The translations under genes were made by a program, and so were the position numbers. Below, piece by piece: positions 17,474 to 25,637 of a stretch of 64,000 nt of DNA. Source of the DNA: DAORHV01 sp964458645 (lineage in GTDB: Bacteria > Patescibacteriota > Gracilibacteria > Peribacterales > Peribacteraceae); contig CAYWJU010000003.1 in NCBI GenBank assembly GCA_964458645.1, forward strand, positions 83,911-147,910, in the 5' to 3' direction. The notes beneath the pieces are model-generated. The model worked only from the letters and a program-made list of their open reading frames with translations. It did no database searches and was not told where the DNA came from. Every line of letters begins with the position of its first letter. Within the stretch, counting starts at the first letter, position 1.

Positions 17474-18664
17474 GTGAGGCGACTTCTCCGTCATTGGCCA
17501 GTGCTGGTTGTGCTGCCACTGCTGAGTTGGACGAGCGTTGCCTCGGCAATGGAAAGCCAGGCATTTGAATTTGCAGAAGGCAAAACAAACGCAGAGTGGC
17601 AAGCACTGGGGCCAATCGACATCCAGCAAGTGGCCGACGGATTGCTTCTGAGTACCGGCAATGAAACCGGCGCCTTGTTGACCGACGCTCAACTGCCGTG
17701 GGTAGCGCACGCAGCTCGTCTGACATCGGCAAGCCCGACCGGAACCGAAATAAAATTCGTGTGGGCATACGGCGACGAAGAAGACCCCAAAACCTACAGC
17801 GTCTCGGTAGATGTCCCTGGCGATACGCCGGACGTGACCAGTTTCGATTTGGCTGCCCGCCAAGAATGGCACGCGGGCAAAAAGCGCATCGGACTGGTGC
17901 TGCCGCCGCATACCACCATGTTGCTCACGCAGCTGGAATTCGCCCGCTGGAATCCGTTGGAGCAATTTGCCGAAACATCGGCATCGTTCTGGTGGATGGA
18001 TCAATACCGGCCGTATTCCATCAACTTCACCTGGGGGCCCCAGCTCAGCATGAATCCGGTGGCGCGCCAGCACACCTACGTGGATGTCCCGCCGAAAGCC
18101 ATCTCCACGACGTTTCTCATCGTGCTTGGACTTTCGGCACTGACCATCGTCGTTACGGCACGATACTTCCTGAGCGGGAGACAGTCGTCCAAACGCCAGA
18201 GCGCTCTTCTGATCCTCGGCGCCGCATTCACTGCATGCTGGCTCTTGCTCGACATGCGCATGGGCATGGAATTTCTGACATGGGTGAAGCACGACCATAC
18301 AACGTTTGTCGCTGCCACGGCGCCGGAGCGCACCTTCCGTGATCGCGACAACTTCTACGACTTCGCAGCCTTCGCCGCTCCGTTCGTGGCAGATCGTGAT
18401 TCGTACCTGTTCTTTGCCGAGCGCGAATGGCCGTACCTGGGCAACATGCGCTACCTGACGTACCCCGCCATTCCGGGCAATGCGTTCGATACGGATGACA
18501 CCTGGGTCATTTACAAGCGCCCGGACCTTACCATCGGCGTCGACGGACAGCTTATGCTGAATAACCAACCCATCTCCAAGCCCGGAACAGTGCTTGGTCG
18601 GTTCGATGACGGCTCGTTCGTTTTCCGCGTCACTGCAGCACCTTCCGCACCCGCCAAACCATGA
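17474..18664 (+). CDS. Membrane-anchored hypothetical protein with exported domain, 396 aa
   Basis: Starts at GTG (-10 TAGAAT, 17460-17465, ends eight bases upstream), giving a clear signal peptide (W-P-V-L-V-V-L-P-L-L-S-W-T-S-V-A-S-A). Residues about 30-205 form an exported beta-rich region with many Trp and Pro. Two membrane helices follow (about 212-235 and 245-262), then a C-terminal domain of about 130 residues. The stop overlaps the start of the GT-C-like gene (ATGA), so the two proteins probably work together in envelope glycan assembly. No known family recognised. Confidence 0.75.
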   Translation: MRRLLRHWPVLVVLPLLSWTSVASAMESQAFEFAEGKTNAEWQALGPIDIQQVADGLLLSTGNETGALLTDAQLPWVAHAARLTSASPTGTEIKFVWAYGDEEDPKTYSVSVDVPGDTPDVTSFDLAARQEWHAGKKRIGLVLPPHTTMLLTQLEFARWNPLEQFAETSASFWWMDQYRPYSINFTWGPQLSMNPVARQHTYVDVPPKAISTTFLIVLGLSALTIVVTARYFLSGRQSSKRQSALLILGAAFTACWLLLDMRMGMEFLTWVKHDHTTFVAATAPERTFRDRDNFYDFAAFAAPFVADRDSYLFFAEREWPYLGNMRYLTYPAIPGNAFDTDDTWVIYKRPDLTIGVDGQLMLNNQPISKPGTVLGRFDDGSFVFRVTAAPSAPAKP

Positions 18665-20058
18665 CATTCCTTGCCTTGCTCATCGGCATCGCAGTGCCAA
18701 CGACACTTGGTTGGCTGACCATCGCCTGCGTGGAAGGCAGGCATCCGGTTCTTGGGAAGCGCGAGCGGCTCGCCTGGGCAGCATCGCTCGGTACAACGTT
18801 GATGATGTTCATGACGCTGCTGTTGCATTGGGTCGGCATGGTTCGGCTGAACCTGGTGGGCTTTGCCGCTCCAAGCGGCACGATGATTGTTGTTTTGGCA
18901 CTTGTGGTCTGGTCGCGCGGGATTCTGCGGGCAACGTGGAATCATCGTCCGAAATTCGTCGATTCTCCGGCATTGTCGAGGAGCAAGCGCATCGTACTGG
19001 GCCTGCTGCTGCTCTGGACGGTCGTAAAGCTGTCGGCCGGAGCCTACGACTTGGCTTCGGTGCCGACATACTGGGATGACTCATTCAACAACTGGAACAT
19101 GCGCGGCAAAATGTTCTACGTCCAAGAGGAATTAGTGCTCAGTATTCCCATTGGGAACGGCGTTGTGCAAAGCGAAGGTGGCGTCAGCTCCTACCCGCCG
19201 ACCGTACCGATGATGAAAACCTGGCTGGCCGATGTGCGAGGCACCTGGGAAGAGCCGCTGGTCAATGGTGTGCATTTCGCTTGGCTACTCGGATTACTCG
19301 CATCGGCGTACTTCCTGCTTCGCAGAAATGTGGGAACATTCATGGCCGGCATTGGCACGTATGCGCTGGCCTCATTGCCCTTGGTATTGATTCATGGAAC
19401 CAATCCGTACGCGGACATCTTCGTCGCCGCGCATGTGCTTGTTGCCGCAGGCTGCATCTTCCACATCGGCCACGGGCCGACGAATGAGCGCCAAACATGG
19501 CTGCGCCTCGCCGGACTCGCGCTGGGCTTGCTTGCGTTCACGAAGAATGAGGCACTCTTACTGTATGTGCCGATCCTTGGCGCACTGGCCTGTTGGCATG
19601 TCCTGCATGCTGAACGCGGTACGGACATGGCCGAACGCCGAACGCTCAGCATTGCAATCGGATTGGCCGCAGCCGTCATTCTCCCTTGGCTTGCGTTCAA
19701 ATGGTTGCACGGCCTTTCGTTCGGCAATGCCAAGGCTGTATCCAGCGTCTCGTTTGGATTCTCGGGTGCCGCACTGCAGGCAATATGGTTCCATCTGAGC
19801 CATGAACCCAACTGGCTGCTGCTGCCGCTCCTGTTGCCGTTGCTTGTTCTTGCCAATGGCAAGCGCGGATGGAACTCCCTTACCGTCTTCCTGGCTGTGG
19901 TACTAATGGAGCAATTCGCCATTTTCACGTTCACCTCACTCTCGAACGAAGCCATTTTGCAAACAGGTCTCAGTCGCGGACTGCTACACATTGCTCCGGT
20001 GGCGGTCGTACTCGCAGCACTGCTCCTTGAGCAACTGCAAGCGCACAGCGCGGATTAG
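18661..20058 (+). CDS. GT-C-like multi-pass membrane glycosyltransferase (PMT/ArnT-like)
   Basis: 465 residues with about ten membrane helices. The first large outside loop carries the acidic pair Y-W-D-D-S-F-N-N-W-N-M-R-G-K and then S-Y-P-P-T-V-P-M. Farther on is F-T-K-N-E-A-L-L-L-Y. This layout (membrane helix, acidic loop, repeated helices) is typical of lipid-linked-sugar-dependent GT-C enzymes, which transfer a sugar on the outer face of the membrane. Acceptor and sugar are unknown. Translationally coupled to the gene before it. Convergent with the DedA gene, sharing four bases of stop codons (TTAG). Confidence 0.75.
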   Translation: MTFLALLIGIAVPTTLGWLTIACVEGRHPVLGKRERLAWAASLGTTLMMFMTLLLHWVGMVRLNLVGFAAPSGTMIVVLALVVWSRGILRATWNHRPKFVDSPALSRSKRIVLGLLLLWTVVKLSAGAYDLASVPTYWDDSFNNWNMRGKMFYVQEELVLSIPIGNGVVQSEGGVSSYPPTVPMMKTWLADVRGTWEEPLVNGVHFAWLLGLLASAYFLLRRNVGTFMAGIGTYALASLPLVLIHGTNPYADIFVAAHVLVAAGCIFHIGHGPTNERQTWLRLAGLALGLLAFTKNEALLLYVPILGALACWHVLHAERGTDMAERRTLSIAIGLAAAVILPWLAFKWLHGLSFGNAKAVSSVSFGFSGAALQAIWFHLSHEPNWLLLPLLLPLLVLANGKRGWNSLTVFLAVVLMEQFAIFTFTSLSNEAILQTGLSRGLLHIAPVAVVLAALLLEQLQAHSAD

Positions 20059-20720
20059 TCCTTTTTACCGAGCAGATTGAGCAGCGTCCCTCTTCGGCGA
20101 CGCCAGTACAACCAGGCAATGATGCAAAAGGCAACAAGTGCAATGAGTCCGTTCATAGCACCCTCGGCGCTGTTAATGCCAGCTAGGAGGCTGGCGGCTG
20201 CCACGCCGGTGTATCCAAGTACCATGAAGAACATCTCGCGAAGCAGAAAGCCGAAATACGTGGAGAGCAGGAAGGTGCGCGGACGGAATCGAACGATGCC
20301 GCACGCCAGCGTCACGGGTGTCGATGGCATCATGGGGATGGACCGAATAAGAAACAGAACGATGGCATCCTTCCATGTGCCGCTAAAACGACGGCCAAAC
20401 TGTTCGATTTCAGCATGGGTAACGCCAAGGAATTTGCCATAACGCGGCACCACAATGTCCTCGAACTTGTCGCCGATGACATAAAAAATCCACGCACCGA
20501 ACGTCTTTCCTATGCAGCCGATTGCGCATACCAGCACCAAGCCAAGCCAACCATAGCCCTGCGCAGCGGCAATGCTGCCGGCAAGTGTGGCAATGACGGG
20601 CGATGGAATGGGCGCTATGAGCTCTTCGACCAATCCGCCGATGAGCACGAATACTTCAAGCGGAACCTGAGTCGCCAACTGCTGAAGCCATTCGATGACT
20701 CCGGAGAGAAGATGATGCAT
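20055..20720 (-). CDS. DedA (SNARE-associated/VTT) family membrane protein
   Basis: 221 residues. VTT-domain features: an N-terminal re-entrant hydrophobic segment with E-E-L-I-A-P-I-P-S-P, a middle R-F-S-G-T-W-K-D, then F-L-I-R-S-I-P-M-M-P-S-T-P-V-T-L-A-C-G-I, the conserved G-x-x-R-x-x-P block. Two or three C-terminal membrane helices follow. DedA proteins are implicated in lipid carrier recycling and membrane homeostasis. The start MHHLLSGV was chosen because -10 TACAGT (20733-20728) ends seven bases before it. Nine upstream in-frame codons beginning MQSFF are therefore probably untranslated. Confidence 0.88.
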   Translation of the reverse strand: MHHLLSGVIEWLQQLATQVPLEVFVLIGGLVEELIAPIPSPVIATLAGSIAAAQGYGWLGLVLVCAIGCIGKTFGAWIFYVIGDKFEDIVVPRYGKFLGVTHAEIEQFGRRFSGTWKDAIVLFLIRSIPMMPSTPVTLACGIVRFRPRTFLLSTYFGFLLREMFFMVLGYTGVAAASLLAGINSAEGAMNGLIALVAFCIIAWLYWRRRRGTLLNLLGKKD

Positions 20721-20727
20721 GGCAAGC

Positions 20728-20756
20728 ACTGTAAAGAATGATTGCAATGACGTCGA
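20728..20756 (-). promoter_or_regulatory. Leaderless promoter of the DedA gene
   Basis: -35 TCGACG (20756-20751), a 17-base spacer and -10 TACAGT (20733-20728), seven bases before the ATG. Confidence 0.6.
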
Positions 20757-20759
20757 TAG

Positions 20760-21056
20760 TGAGACGGCGGCATTGCGAAAACGGAGGCTGGTCAGGTCCT
20801 CCGTTCACTACAAATCGGTTACGATGATGAAAGCTCCCCCCACTACACACTTCCTCGAAATCGTTCTCCTCCACGCAAAACCTGCGCCATGCGGAGACTC
20901 TGTGATTGTTGATCTTTCGCGGTATACATAAGTGTTCTTCGTGTGTTTTATATATTATACAATATTTTCATAATATAGCAAACATAAACACTAGCTGCTC
21001 TGATTGCATGCTTTCGTTGACATTGGCGACATGGCCGGATTACAGTCGCACACTCC
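20760..21056. other. A+T-rich divergent intergenic region with a possible short minus-strand transcript
   Basis: No confident gene. On the minus strand there is TTGCTA, a 16-base spacer and a perfect TATAAT (20959-20954), a 28-codon open frame (20929-20843), and a terminator-like hairpin (arms 20781-20787 and 20798-20804, then TTTTC). Together they could make a small RNA or peptide. On the plus strand, TTGACA (21017-21022), 18 bases and TACAGT (21041-21046) serve the gene at 21057. Confidence 0.35.
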
Positions 21057-21725
21057 ATGAACAAACCTGAGTCATCGAACGGCACCGAAAACCTGCCACT
21101 GGAATATGAAGGCAAGGGCTATACCCTGCTTGTGGAGCCGGGGGCCGTGACACTTGCCATGCGGCATCGCACCTCCAAACTTACATTGAACGACGGCGTA
21201 CGTGCCTATGAACCGAAAGCCTTGCGCAAGTTCGACCGTGCATCTGGCGTACACAGCGCACTGGCATCACAAGTACTGCAGCGCGAACGCGGAGAGCTAC
21301 GCACTGATGAATTGCAACTGAAGGACGACTTGTACTTGGCAGAGAGCACATCGGCTGTGGATCGTTGGTTGGCGAACGTGCAACGCATATTGGGAAGGGC
21401 AACGGTCGCCGTGATGTTGTTCCAATCGCTAGGAAGCCGCTACGACGACCTGGTGGCGTTTTGGGAAGAAGGCAATGCCGCCTTTCTTGCCGCAAACAAA
21501 GAGTTGGAAGCAATGAGCGTCGAATTGGAAGGCCTGCGCTCCGCTACTCCGACCAATGCCGATGCCAAGACCACGCCACTTCTTACAAATGCGCTGGGCG
21601 GATTGACGAGAGCAAGGGAAACCTATGCATCTGCGGCAACCGTTCTGACAAGTTTGGCAGACGTCCGACGGAGGACAAAAGAGCTCTACTACCCTTCCAG
21701 AAACGGAACGACAGTTGAGAAATAG
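21057..21725 (+). CDS. Hypothetical protein, 222 aa
   Basis: Not recognised. No signal peptide. The first ~60 residues read as beta strands (Y-T-L-L-V-E-P-G-A-V-T-L-A-M-R-H). The rest is helical and coiled-coil-like with many Leu/Ala/Glu (about 90-215). Promoter TTGACA, 18 bases, TACAGT ends ten bases upstream of the ATG, so the leader is only a few bases long. It stands alone between the DedA gene and the ncRNA candidate. Confidence 0.7.
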   Translation: MNKPESSNGTENLPLEYEGKGYTLLVEPGAVTLAMRHRTSKLTLNDGVRAYEPKALRKFDRASGVHSALASQVLQRERGELRTDELQLKDDLYLAESTSAVDRWLANVQRILGRATVAVMLFQSLGSRYDDLVAFWEEGNAAFLAANKELEAMSVELEGLRSATPTNADAKTTPLLTNALGGLTRARETYASAATVLTSLADVRRRTKELYYPSRNGTTVEK

Positions 21726-21870
21726 GGAAATGGCTTAGAAAAGGGCTGAAGTGCATATTGAGTCAAAAATGTGTACTGCGTGTTTAGCCCTAGCCAAAAA
21801 CAAGCATGCCAATTTTAGAGTACAAAATGTATTCATATAACACTCATAGCACTCACTCCAGCCCTAAGGC

Positions 21871-21898
21871 TTGCTGTTCTTGTAGGAATGAATATGAT
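21871..21898 (+). promoter_or_regulatory. Promoter of the ncRNA candidate
   Basis: -35 TTGCTG (21871-21876), a 16-base spacer and -10 TATGAT (21893-21898). Confidence 0.45.
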
Positions 21899-21904
21899 TG
21901 AACG

Positions 21905-22448
21905 ATCACTTCCGGGAAGACAATCTTCCTGACAAGTCATCCGCACACACACAGTTCATACAAACACACCAAAGGAGACAACCGTCCGGCCGGACACCAC
22001 ACCAAAACGACCCACTCTCGACTCCGTTCCTTGGCACCACCGCAGACTCGATCAGAGAGGATGATGTCTATGGGTACTGCTGCACTCGTTCCTCCCGGCC
22101 ACATTTCACTGCATCCTTGCACAATTCTGGGTATAGGTGCGTTTGTACTAACTCGTAGCCATCCTTCTCTCTGCTCTGCAACGTCGTACCGCGAAAGGCG
22201 AGGTTCCCTCGCGGTATGCACACCCTCTACTCCCCAGTGTTTCCCCTGCTCTCCCTCAAAAGAGACTCGTGGCAAACCGGTCCGGGGACTTCGTCTGGCC
22301 GCGAGGAGAAACAAGTGGCCAAAGCACAGCAGCGTTACGGGGCTCCTCCCCTTTTTCCCTCCATCAGCGGATCGGTCACGCCTCACGGCACGCTCGATAC
22401 CGCCGGAGAACACAAACACACAAAGGCTCCGTAAGGAGTCTTTTTGTG
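21905..22448 (+). ncRNA. Candidate structured non-coding RNA, about 540 nt
   Basis: A 765-base stretch without a convincing gene. It has a promoter at the left and an intrinsic terminator at the right. Inside are clear hairpins: GGAAGA/TCTTCC near 21914-21928, GTCC/GGAC near 21985, and TACCGCGA/TCGCGGTA at about 22187-22216. That last one overlaps an alternative GCGAGG/CCTCGC hairpin. Both ends are A/C-rich and look unpaired (ACACAC repeats at about 21945-21970 and 22409-22421). Both strands happen to be open in long frames of improbable composition, as often seen over stable RNAs. I looked for the conserved cores of RNase P RNA, tmRNA, SRP RNA and 6S RNA and did not find them. Identity unknown. 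Confidence 0.5.
22424..22445 (+). terminator. Intrinsic terminator of the ncRNA candidate
   Basis: Stem AGGCTCC/GGAGTCT (one G-U pair) with loop GTAA, running into five T (22441-22445). The following gene starts from its own -10 at 22479. Confidence 0.65.
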
Positions 22449-22491
22449 ATGTACCTTTATGCGAACGCACGAACACGCTATCCTAACAGCC

Positions 22492-23712
22492 ATGCACTCT
22501 TACGCCGCGTTCCTAGGAAACAATCCGATGATCAGCGCCGCTGAATTAAGCGCGCTTCTTCCCGACCTTACCCCGCAGCGGGTCTACGCCAACCAAATCC
22601 TTACATTCCAGACCAAGCACGAGCTGGATCAGGACTTTTTGAACAAATTGGGCGGCACGCTCATGATCGCCAAATCGGTGATGAAAGAGGATGCATCCGT
22701 GGAGCTGAAGGATATTCCGGTGATCTTGGCTGCCGAACTTTCCAGCGTGAAAGGTAAAGCAACGTTCTCGCTGCGTTTCGTCGGTGTGGCGCCGGCCAAA
22801 GCCAAGAGCTTCTACAGTGACTGCAAGCAATTCCTGAAATCCAAGAGCACCCCCAGCCGCTACATCGGCAACGAGATGAAGCCTGCGATGGCGATCCAGC
22901 TGCACGACGAAGGACTACTGGACCCAAAGAAGGGTTGCGAGCTGATGGTGCTGCAAGATAAAGACAGTCTTTGGATCGGCCGCACAGTGGCCGCGCAGAA
23001 CATTAAGGCATACACCATGCGCGACATGAACAAGCCGGTGCGAGATCTTACGGTTGGCTTGTTGCCGCCGAAATTGGCTCAAATTCTGCTGAACTTCGGT
23101 TATTACCTCATGAGCAAGAAGCAGTTCAAGGTCCCGTCGGAAATCACCGTCTTCGATCCGTTCTGCGGCACGGGCGTCATTCCCATCGAGGCCATGCTGC
23201 GCCGCTTCCACGTACTGGCTTCGGACAAGGAGCTGAAGGCGGTGAACGGCTGCAATAAAAACGTGGAATGGGCACGCAAGACCTACAAACTGCTGAAGAA
23301 AGACTTGGACGTGACGACCTGGAAACAGGACGCTACCAAGCCGTTCGAACTGAAGGAGCTGCCGCACATGGTCGTGACCGAAGGATCGCTCGGACCCAAC
23401 ATGAAGAGCCGTCCGATGCTGAAGGACATTGAGCGCCTGGCCAAGAACGCCGAGGAGCTGACTGAAAAATTCCTGGAGAACTGCGCCAAAACGCTGCCCG
23501 GCGTGCCGGTCGTCATGACCTGGCCGGTCTGGTATTCGCAGAAGCGCCCCGTGACGTTGGCAAAAGCACTGAAGACATGCGAGAAGCTCGGCTACAAGCC
23601 CGTCTTGCCGCCGCACACGCTCAGCGGCAGCCGCACGACGCTCTTGTACCGCCGCACCGACCAATTCGTCGGCCGCGAGATCGTTCTGCTGGAACCGATC
23701 GCCAAAGCGTAA
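22492..23712 (+). CDS. TRM11-like RNA (guanine-N2) methyltransferase
   Basis: 406 residues. The start MHSYAAFLGNNPMISAAEL matches the usual N-terminus of TRM11/UPF0020 proteins and lies seven bases after -10 TATCCT (22479-22484). The N-terminal ~200 residues correspond to the THUMP-containing RNA-binding half. The C-terminal Rossmann methyltransferase has SAM motif I F-D-P-F-C-G-T-G-V-I-P-I-E-A and an acidic residue at the end of strand 2 (L-A-S-D-K-E). The catalytic position that is usually N/D-P-P-Y reads V-T-E-G-S-L-G-P here, so activity or exact target (probably a tRNA guanosine) is uncertain. Monocistronic. Confidence 0.82.
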   Translation: MHSYAAFLGNNPMISAAELSALLPDLTPQRVYANQILTFQTKHELDQDFLNKLGGTLMIAKSVMKEDASVELKDIPVILAAELSSVKGKATFSLRFVGVAPAKAKSFYSDCKQFLKSKSTPSRYIGNEMKPAMAIQLHDEGLLDPKKGCELMVLQDKDSLWIGRTVAAQNIKAYTMRDMNKPVRDLTVGLLPPKLAQILLNFGYYLMSKKQFKVPSEITVFDPFCGTGVIPIEAMLRRFHVLASDKELKAVNGCNKNVEWARKTYKLLKKDLDVTTWKQDATKPFELKELPHMVVTEGSLGPNMKSRPMLKDIERLAKNAEELTEKFLENCAKTLPGVPVVMTWPVWYSQKRPVTLAKALKTCEKLGYKPVLPPHTLSGSRTTLLYRRTDQFVGREIVLLEPIAKA

Positions 23713-23742
23713 TCCTACAGTCTCCTCGTTCCCCCGGTACGT

Positions 23743-24303
23743 TTGGCATCTTCCCGTTCGCCGCGATCCGCAGTCCGCACCGCGACCCAGGTGGCCGTGA
23801 TTGTGTTTTGCGTGTGGCACATGTTTGCCATAGCCGCGTATGTGGCACCACAGAACACCGCTTCGGCTCGCTGGAATACATTCGCCATTCGTAGTTTCAA
23901 CGCTGCGCGACCGTACGTTCTTGGTCTGAGTCAGTGGCAGAAGTGGGACATCTTCTCCCCGGACCCGCTGCGCCGCGTATCGCTCTACAGCATTGAGGTA
24001 TACCGAAATGACGCATGGCGTTCGCTCAAAACCTTGGACTTTCAACACTTGCCGGCATCCGAACGAGCCAAGGAACTGAAAATTTTAGGCCGCCTGGAAG
24101 ACTCTTGGAAAGGCATGACGGAGACCTATCTTCAGGATGAATGCATTGCGCTGCCGGAGGCGGCCGGACTGCAACTGCGGTTGAACGTACGCTCGTACGT
24201 GCTGCCAAAAACCTTGGCCGAACTCGCCGTATTTTCCACCACTGTTCCGCAGGTCACCGAAACCGTACTCGGCAGCGTTACTTGCCCTTCCCTCCCCAGC
24301 TGA
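23743..24303 (+). CDS. Membrane-anchored partner of the HTTM protein, 186 aa
   Basis: Start taken as TTG at 23743. A -10 TACAGT (23716-23721) lies upstream and no ATG or GTG fits better, so the exact start is uncertain. One N-terminal membrane helix (about 13-33, V-A-V-I-V-F-C-V-W-H-M-F-A-I) is followed by an exported domain with P-Y-V-L-G-L-S-Q-W-Q-K-W-D-I-F-S-P-D-P. Its stop overlaps the ATG of the HTTM gene by one base (TGATG). Small proteins with this Q-x-W-x-x-F-S-P-x-P pattern often accompany HTTM proteins. Function unknown. Confidence 0.7.
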   Translation: MASSRSPRSAVRTATQVAVIVFCVWHMFAIAAYVAPQNTASARWNTFAIRSFNAARPYVLGLSQWQKWDIFSPDPLRRVSLYSIEVYRNDAWRSLKTLDFQHLPASERAKELKILGRLEDSWKGMTETYLQDECIALPEAAGLQLRLNVRSYVLPKTLAELAVFSTTVPQVTETVLGSVTCPSLPS

Positions 24304-25637
24304 TGCCGCAAATACAGACCATCGGCCTCTGGGAGCGCATCGAGCGCTTTTGGTTCCGTCCGGTATCGGCATCCGGCTTTGGGATGATGCGCGTGGCGTA
24401 CGGACTGACGGCATTCATGGTGTTTGCACTGCAATGGAACAACGTGCCGCGCTACTACTCGGACCACGGCATGATGCCGCATGCGGCCATGGATTTCTTT
24501 CTGCGGCCGGACTACCGCTTTACCATTCTCGGCTGGATCATGAATCCTGCCGATGTTTCCTGGCTGTACTTGCTCCTACTGGCATCGCTGATTCTCGTCA
24601 CGCTGGGCATATGGACCCGTGCTGGCCTGATAGTGTCCACCGTCCTGCTGTATTCGTTTCATGAGTACAACCCGGTGCTGCTGGATGGCGGAGACACGTT
24701 GCTGCGGTTGATCGGATTGATTTTGCTGCTCTCGCCCTGCGACCGGACCTTCACGCTCGGCACGTTGCGACGGCGACTGCGGAGTGTGGTGCAACACGGT
24801 GAAGATCAGGCTCCAAGCGAACGGACAATGGCGATTTGGCCGTACCGCTTGCTGCTGTGGCAAATGATCTGCATCTACATCAGCTCTACGTGGGAAAAGC
24901 TCAGCGGCACAACTTGGCCAAGTGGATCTGCGGTTGCGATCGTCCTGCATCACACGGGCTTTTCGCGTATTCCTCCATCCATTGCCGATGCGCTCACGCC
25001 ATTCAGCCCTCTGCTCACCTACAGCGTGCTCGTCGCGCAAGTCAGCTGGATTTTGCTCCTGATTCTTCCGGTGCTGACTTGGTACACTCCGCTGCCCAAG
25101 CGCTTGAATGGCAGCGTGAAACGTACCGTCATCGCAGCAGGTTTTCTCATGCACCTTGGCATTACGCTCACCATGGACGTCGGCCTGTTTTCGTTCGTCA
25201 TCTTCACTGCGTATTTGGGGCTGCTATTGGATGACGACTTCCGTGCCATACGCAATTTCTTCAATTGGAGCGATGCCGGAATCGTTGTGCTGTTCGACGG
25301 CACCTGCGGACTGTGCCGCCGCAGCGTGGTGATCTTGAAGGTGCTCGATTGGCTCCACCGTCTGCAATTCGCCGACTTCACCGATGAGCGCGTGCGCAAA
25401 GAACACGCGCCGGATATCCGGCCGGCCGCATTGGAAAAAGCGATGCACATCAAGCTGACCGATGGCAGCTTTCAGAAGGGTTTCCGCGCCTTCCGTGCAC
25501 TGTGCTGGAACCTGCCCCCACTGTGGGTGCTGGCGCCGTTGCTCTACATTCCGGGCATGACCGTGATCGGTGACTGGGTCTACGACAACGTGGCGTCTCG
25601 CCGGATGCGCTGCGGAGACGGTGCGTGCCGGATTTAG
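24303..25637 (+). CDS. HTTM-domain membrane protein fused to a DCC (DUF393) thiol-oxidoreductase-like domain
   Basis: 444 residues. The N-terminal ~315 residues are an HTTM domain (related to vitamin-K-dependent gamma-carboxylase and SdpB) with several membrane helices and the typical early block F-G-M-M-R-V-A-Y-G. The C-terminal ~115 residues are a DUF393/DCC domain with D332-G-T-C335-G-L-C338, the motif that names the family. HTTM and DCC are often neighbours; here they are one chain. The CxxC suggests disulfide or quinone-linked redox chemistry at the membrane. Translation is coupled to the small partner upstream. The stop overlaps the convergent cysteine-repeat gene by four bases (TTAG). 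Confidence 0.85.
   Translation: MPQIQTIGLWERIERFWFRPVSASGFGMMRVAYGLTAFMVFALQWNNVPRYYSDHGMMPHAAMDFFLRPDYRFTILGWIMNPADVSWLYLLLLASLILVTLGIWTRAGLIVSTVLLYSFHEYNPVLLDGGDTLLRLIGLILLLSPCDRTFTLGTLRRRLRSVVQHGEDQAPSERTMAIWPYRLLLWQMICIYISSTWEKLSGTTWPSGSAVAIVLHHTGFSRIPPSIADALTPFSPLLTYSVLVAQVSWILLLILPVLTWYTPLPKRLNGSVKRTVIAAGFLMHLGITLTMDVGLFSFVIFTAYLGLLLDDDFRAIRNFFNWSDAGIVVLFDGTCGLCRRSVVILKVLDWLHRLQFADFTDERVRKEHAPDIRPAALEKAMHIKLTDGSFQKGFRAFRALCWNLPPLWVLAPLLYIPGMTVIGDWVYDNVASRRMRCGDGACRI

Noticed and set aside
21905..22448. RNase P RNA, tmRNA or SRP RNA identity for the ncRNA candidate
   Set aside because: The conserved core strings of these RNAs were not found on either strand.
21937..22476. Minus-strand 179-codon and plus-strand 151-codon frames
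   Set aside because: Composition (many Arg, Ser, Cys, Trp) is unlike proteins here, neither has a promoter at the right distance, and the stretch has RNA-like hairpins and a terminator.
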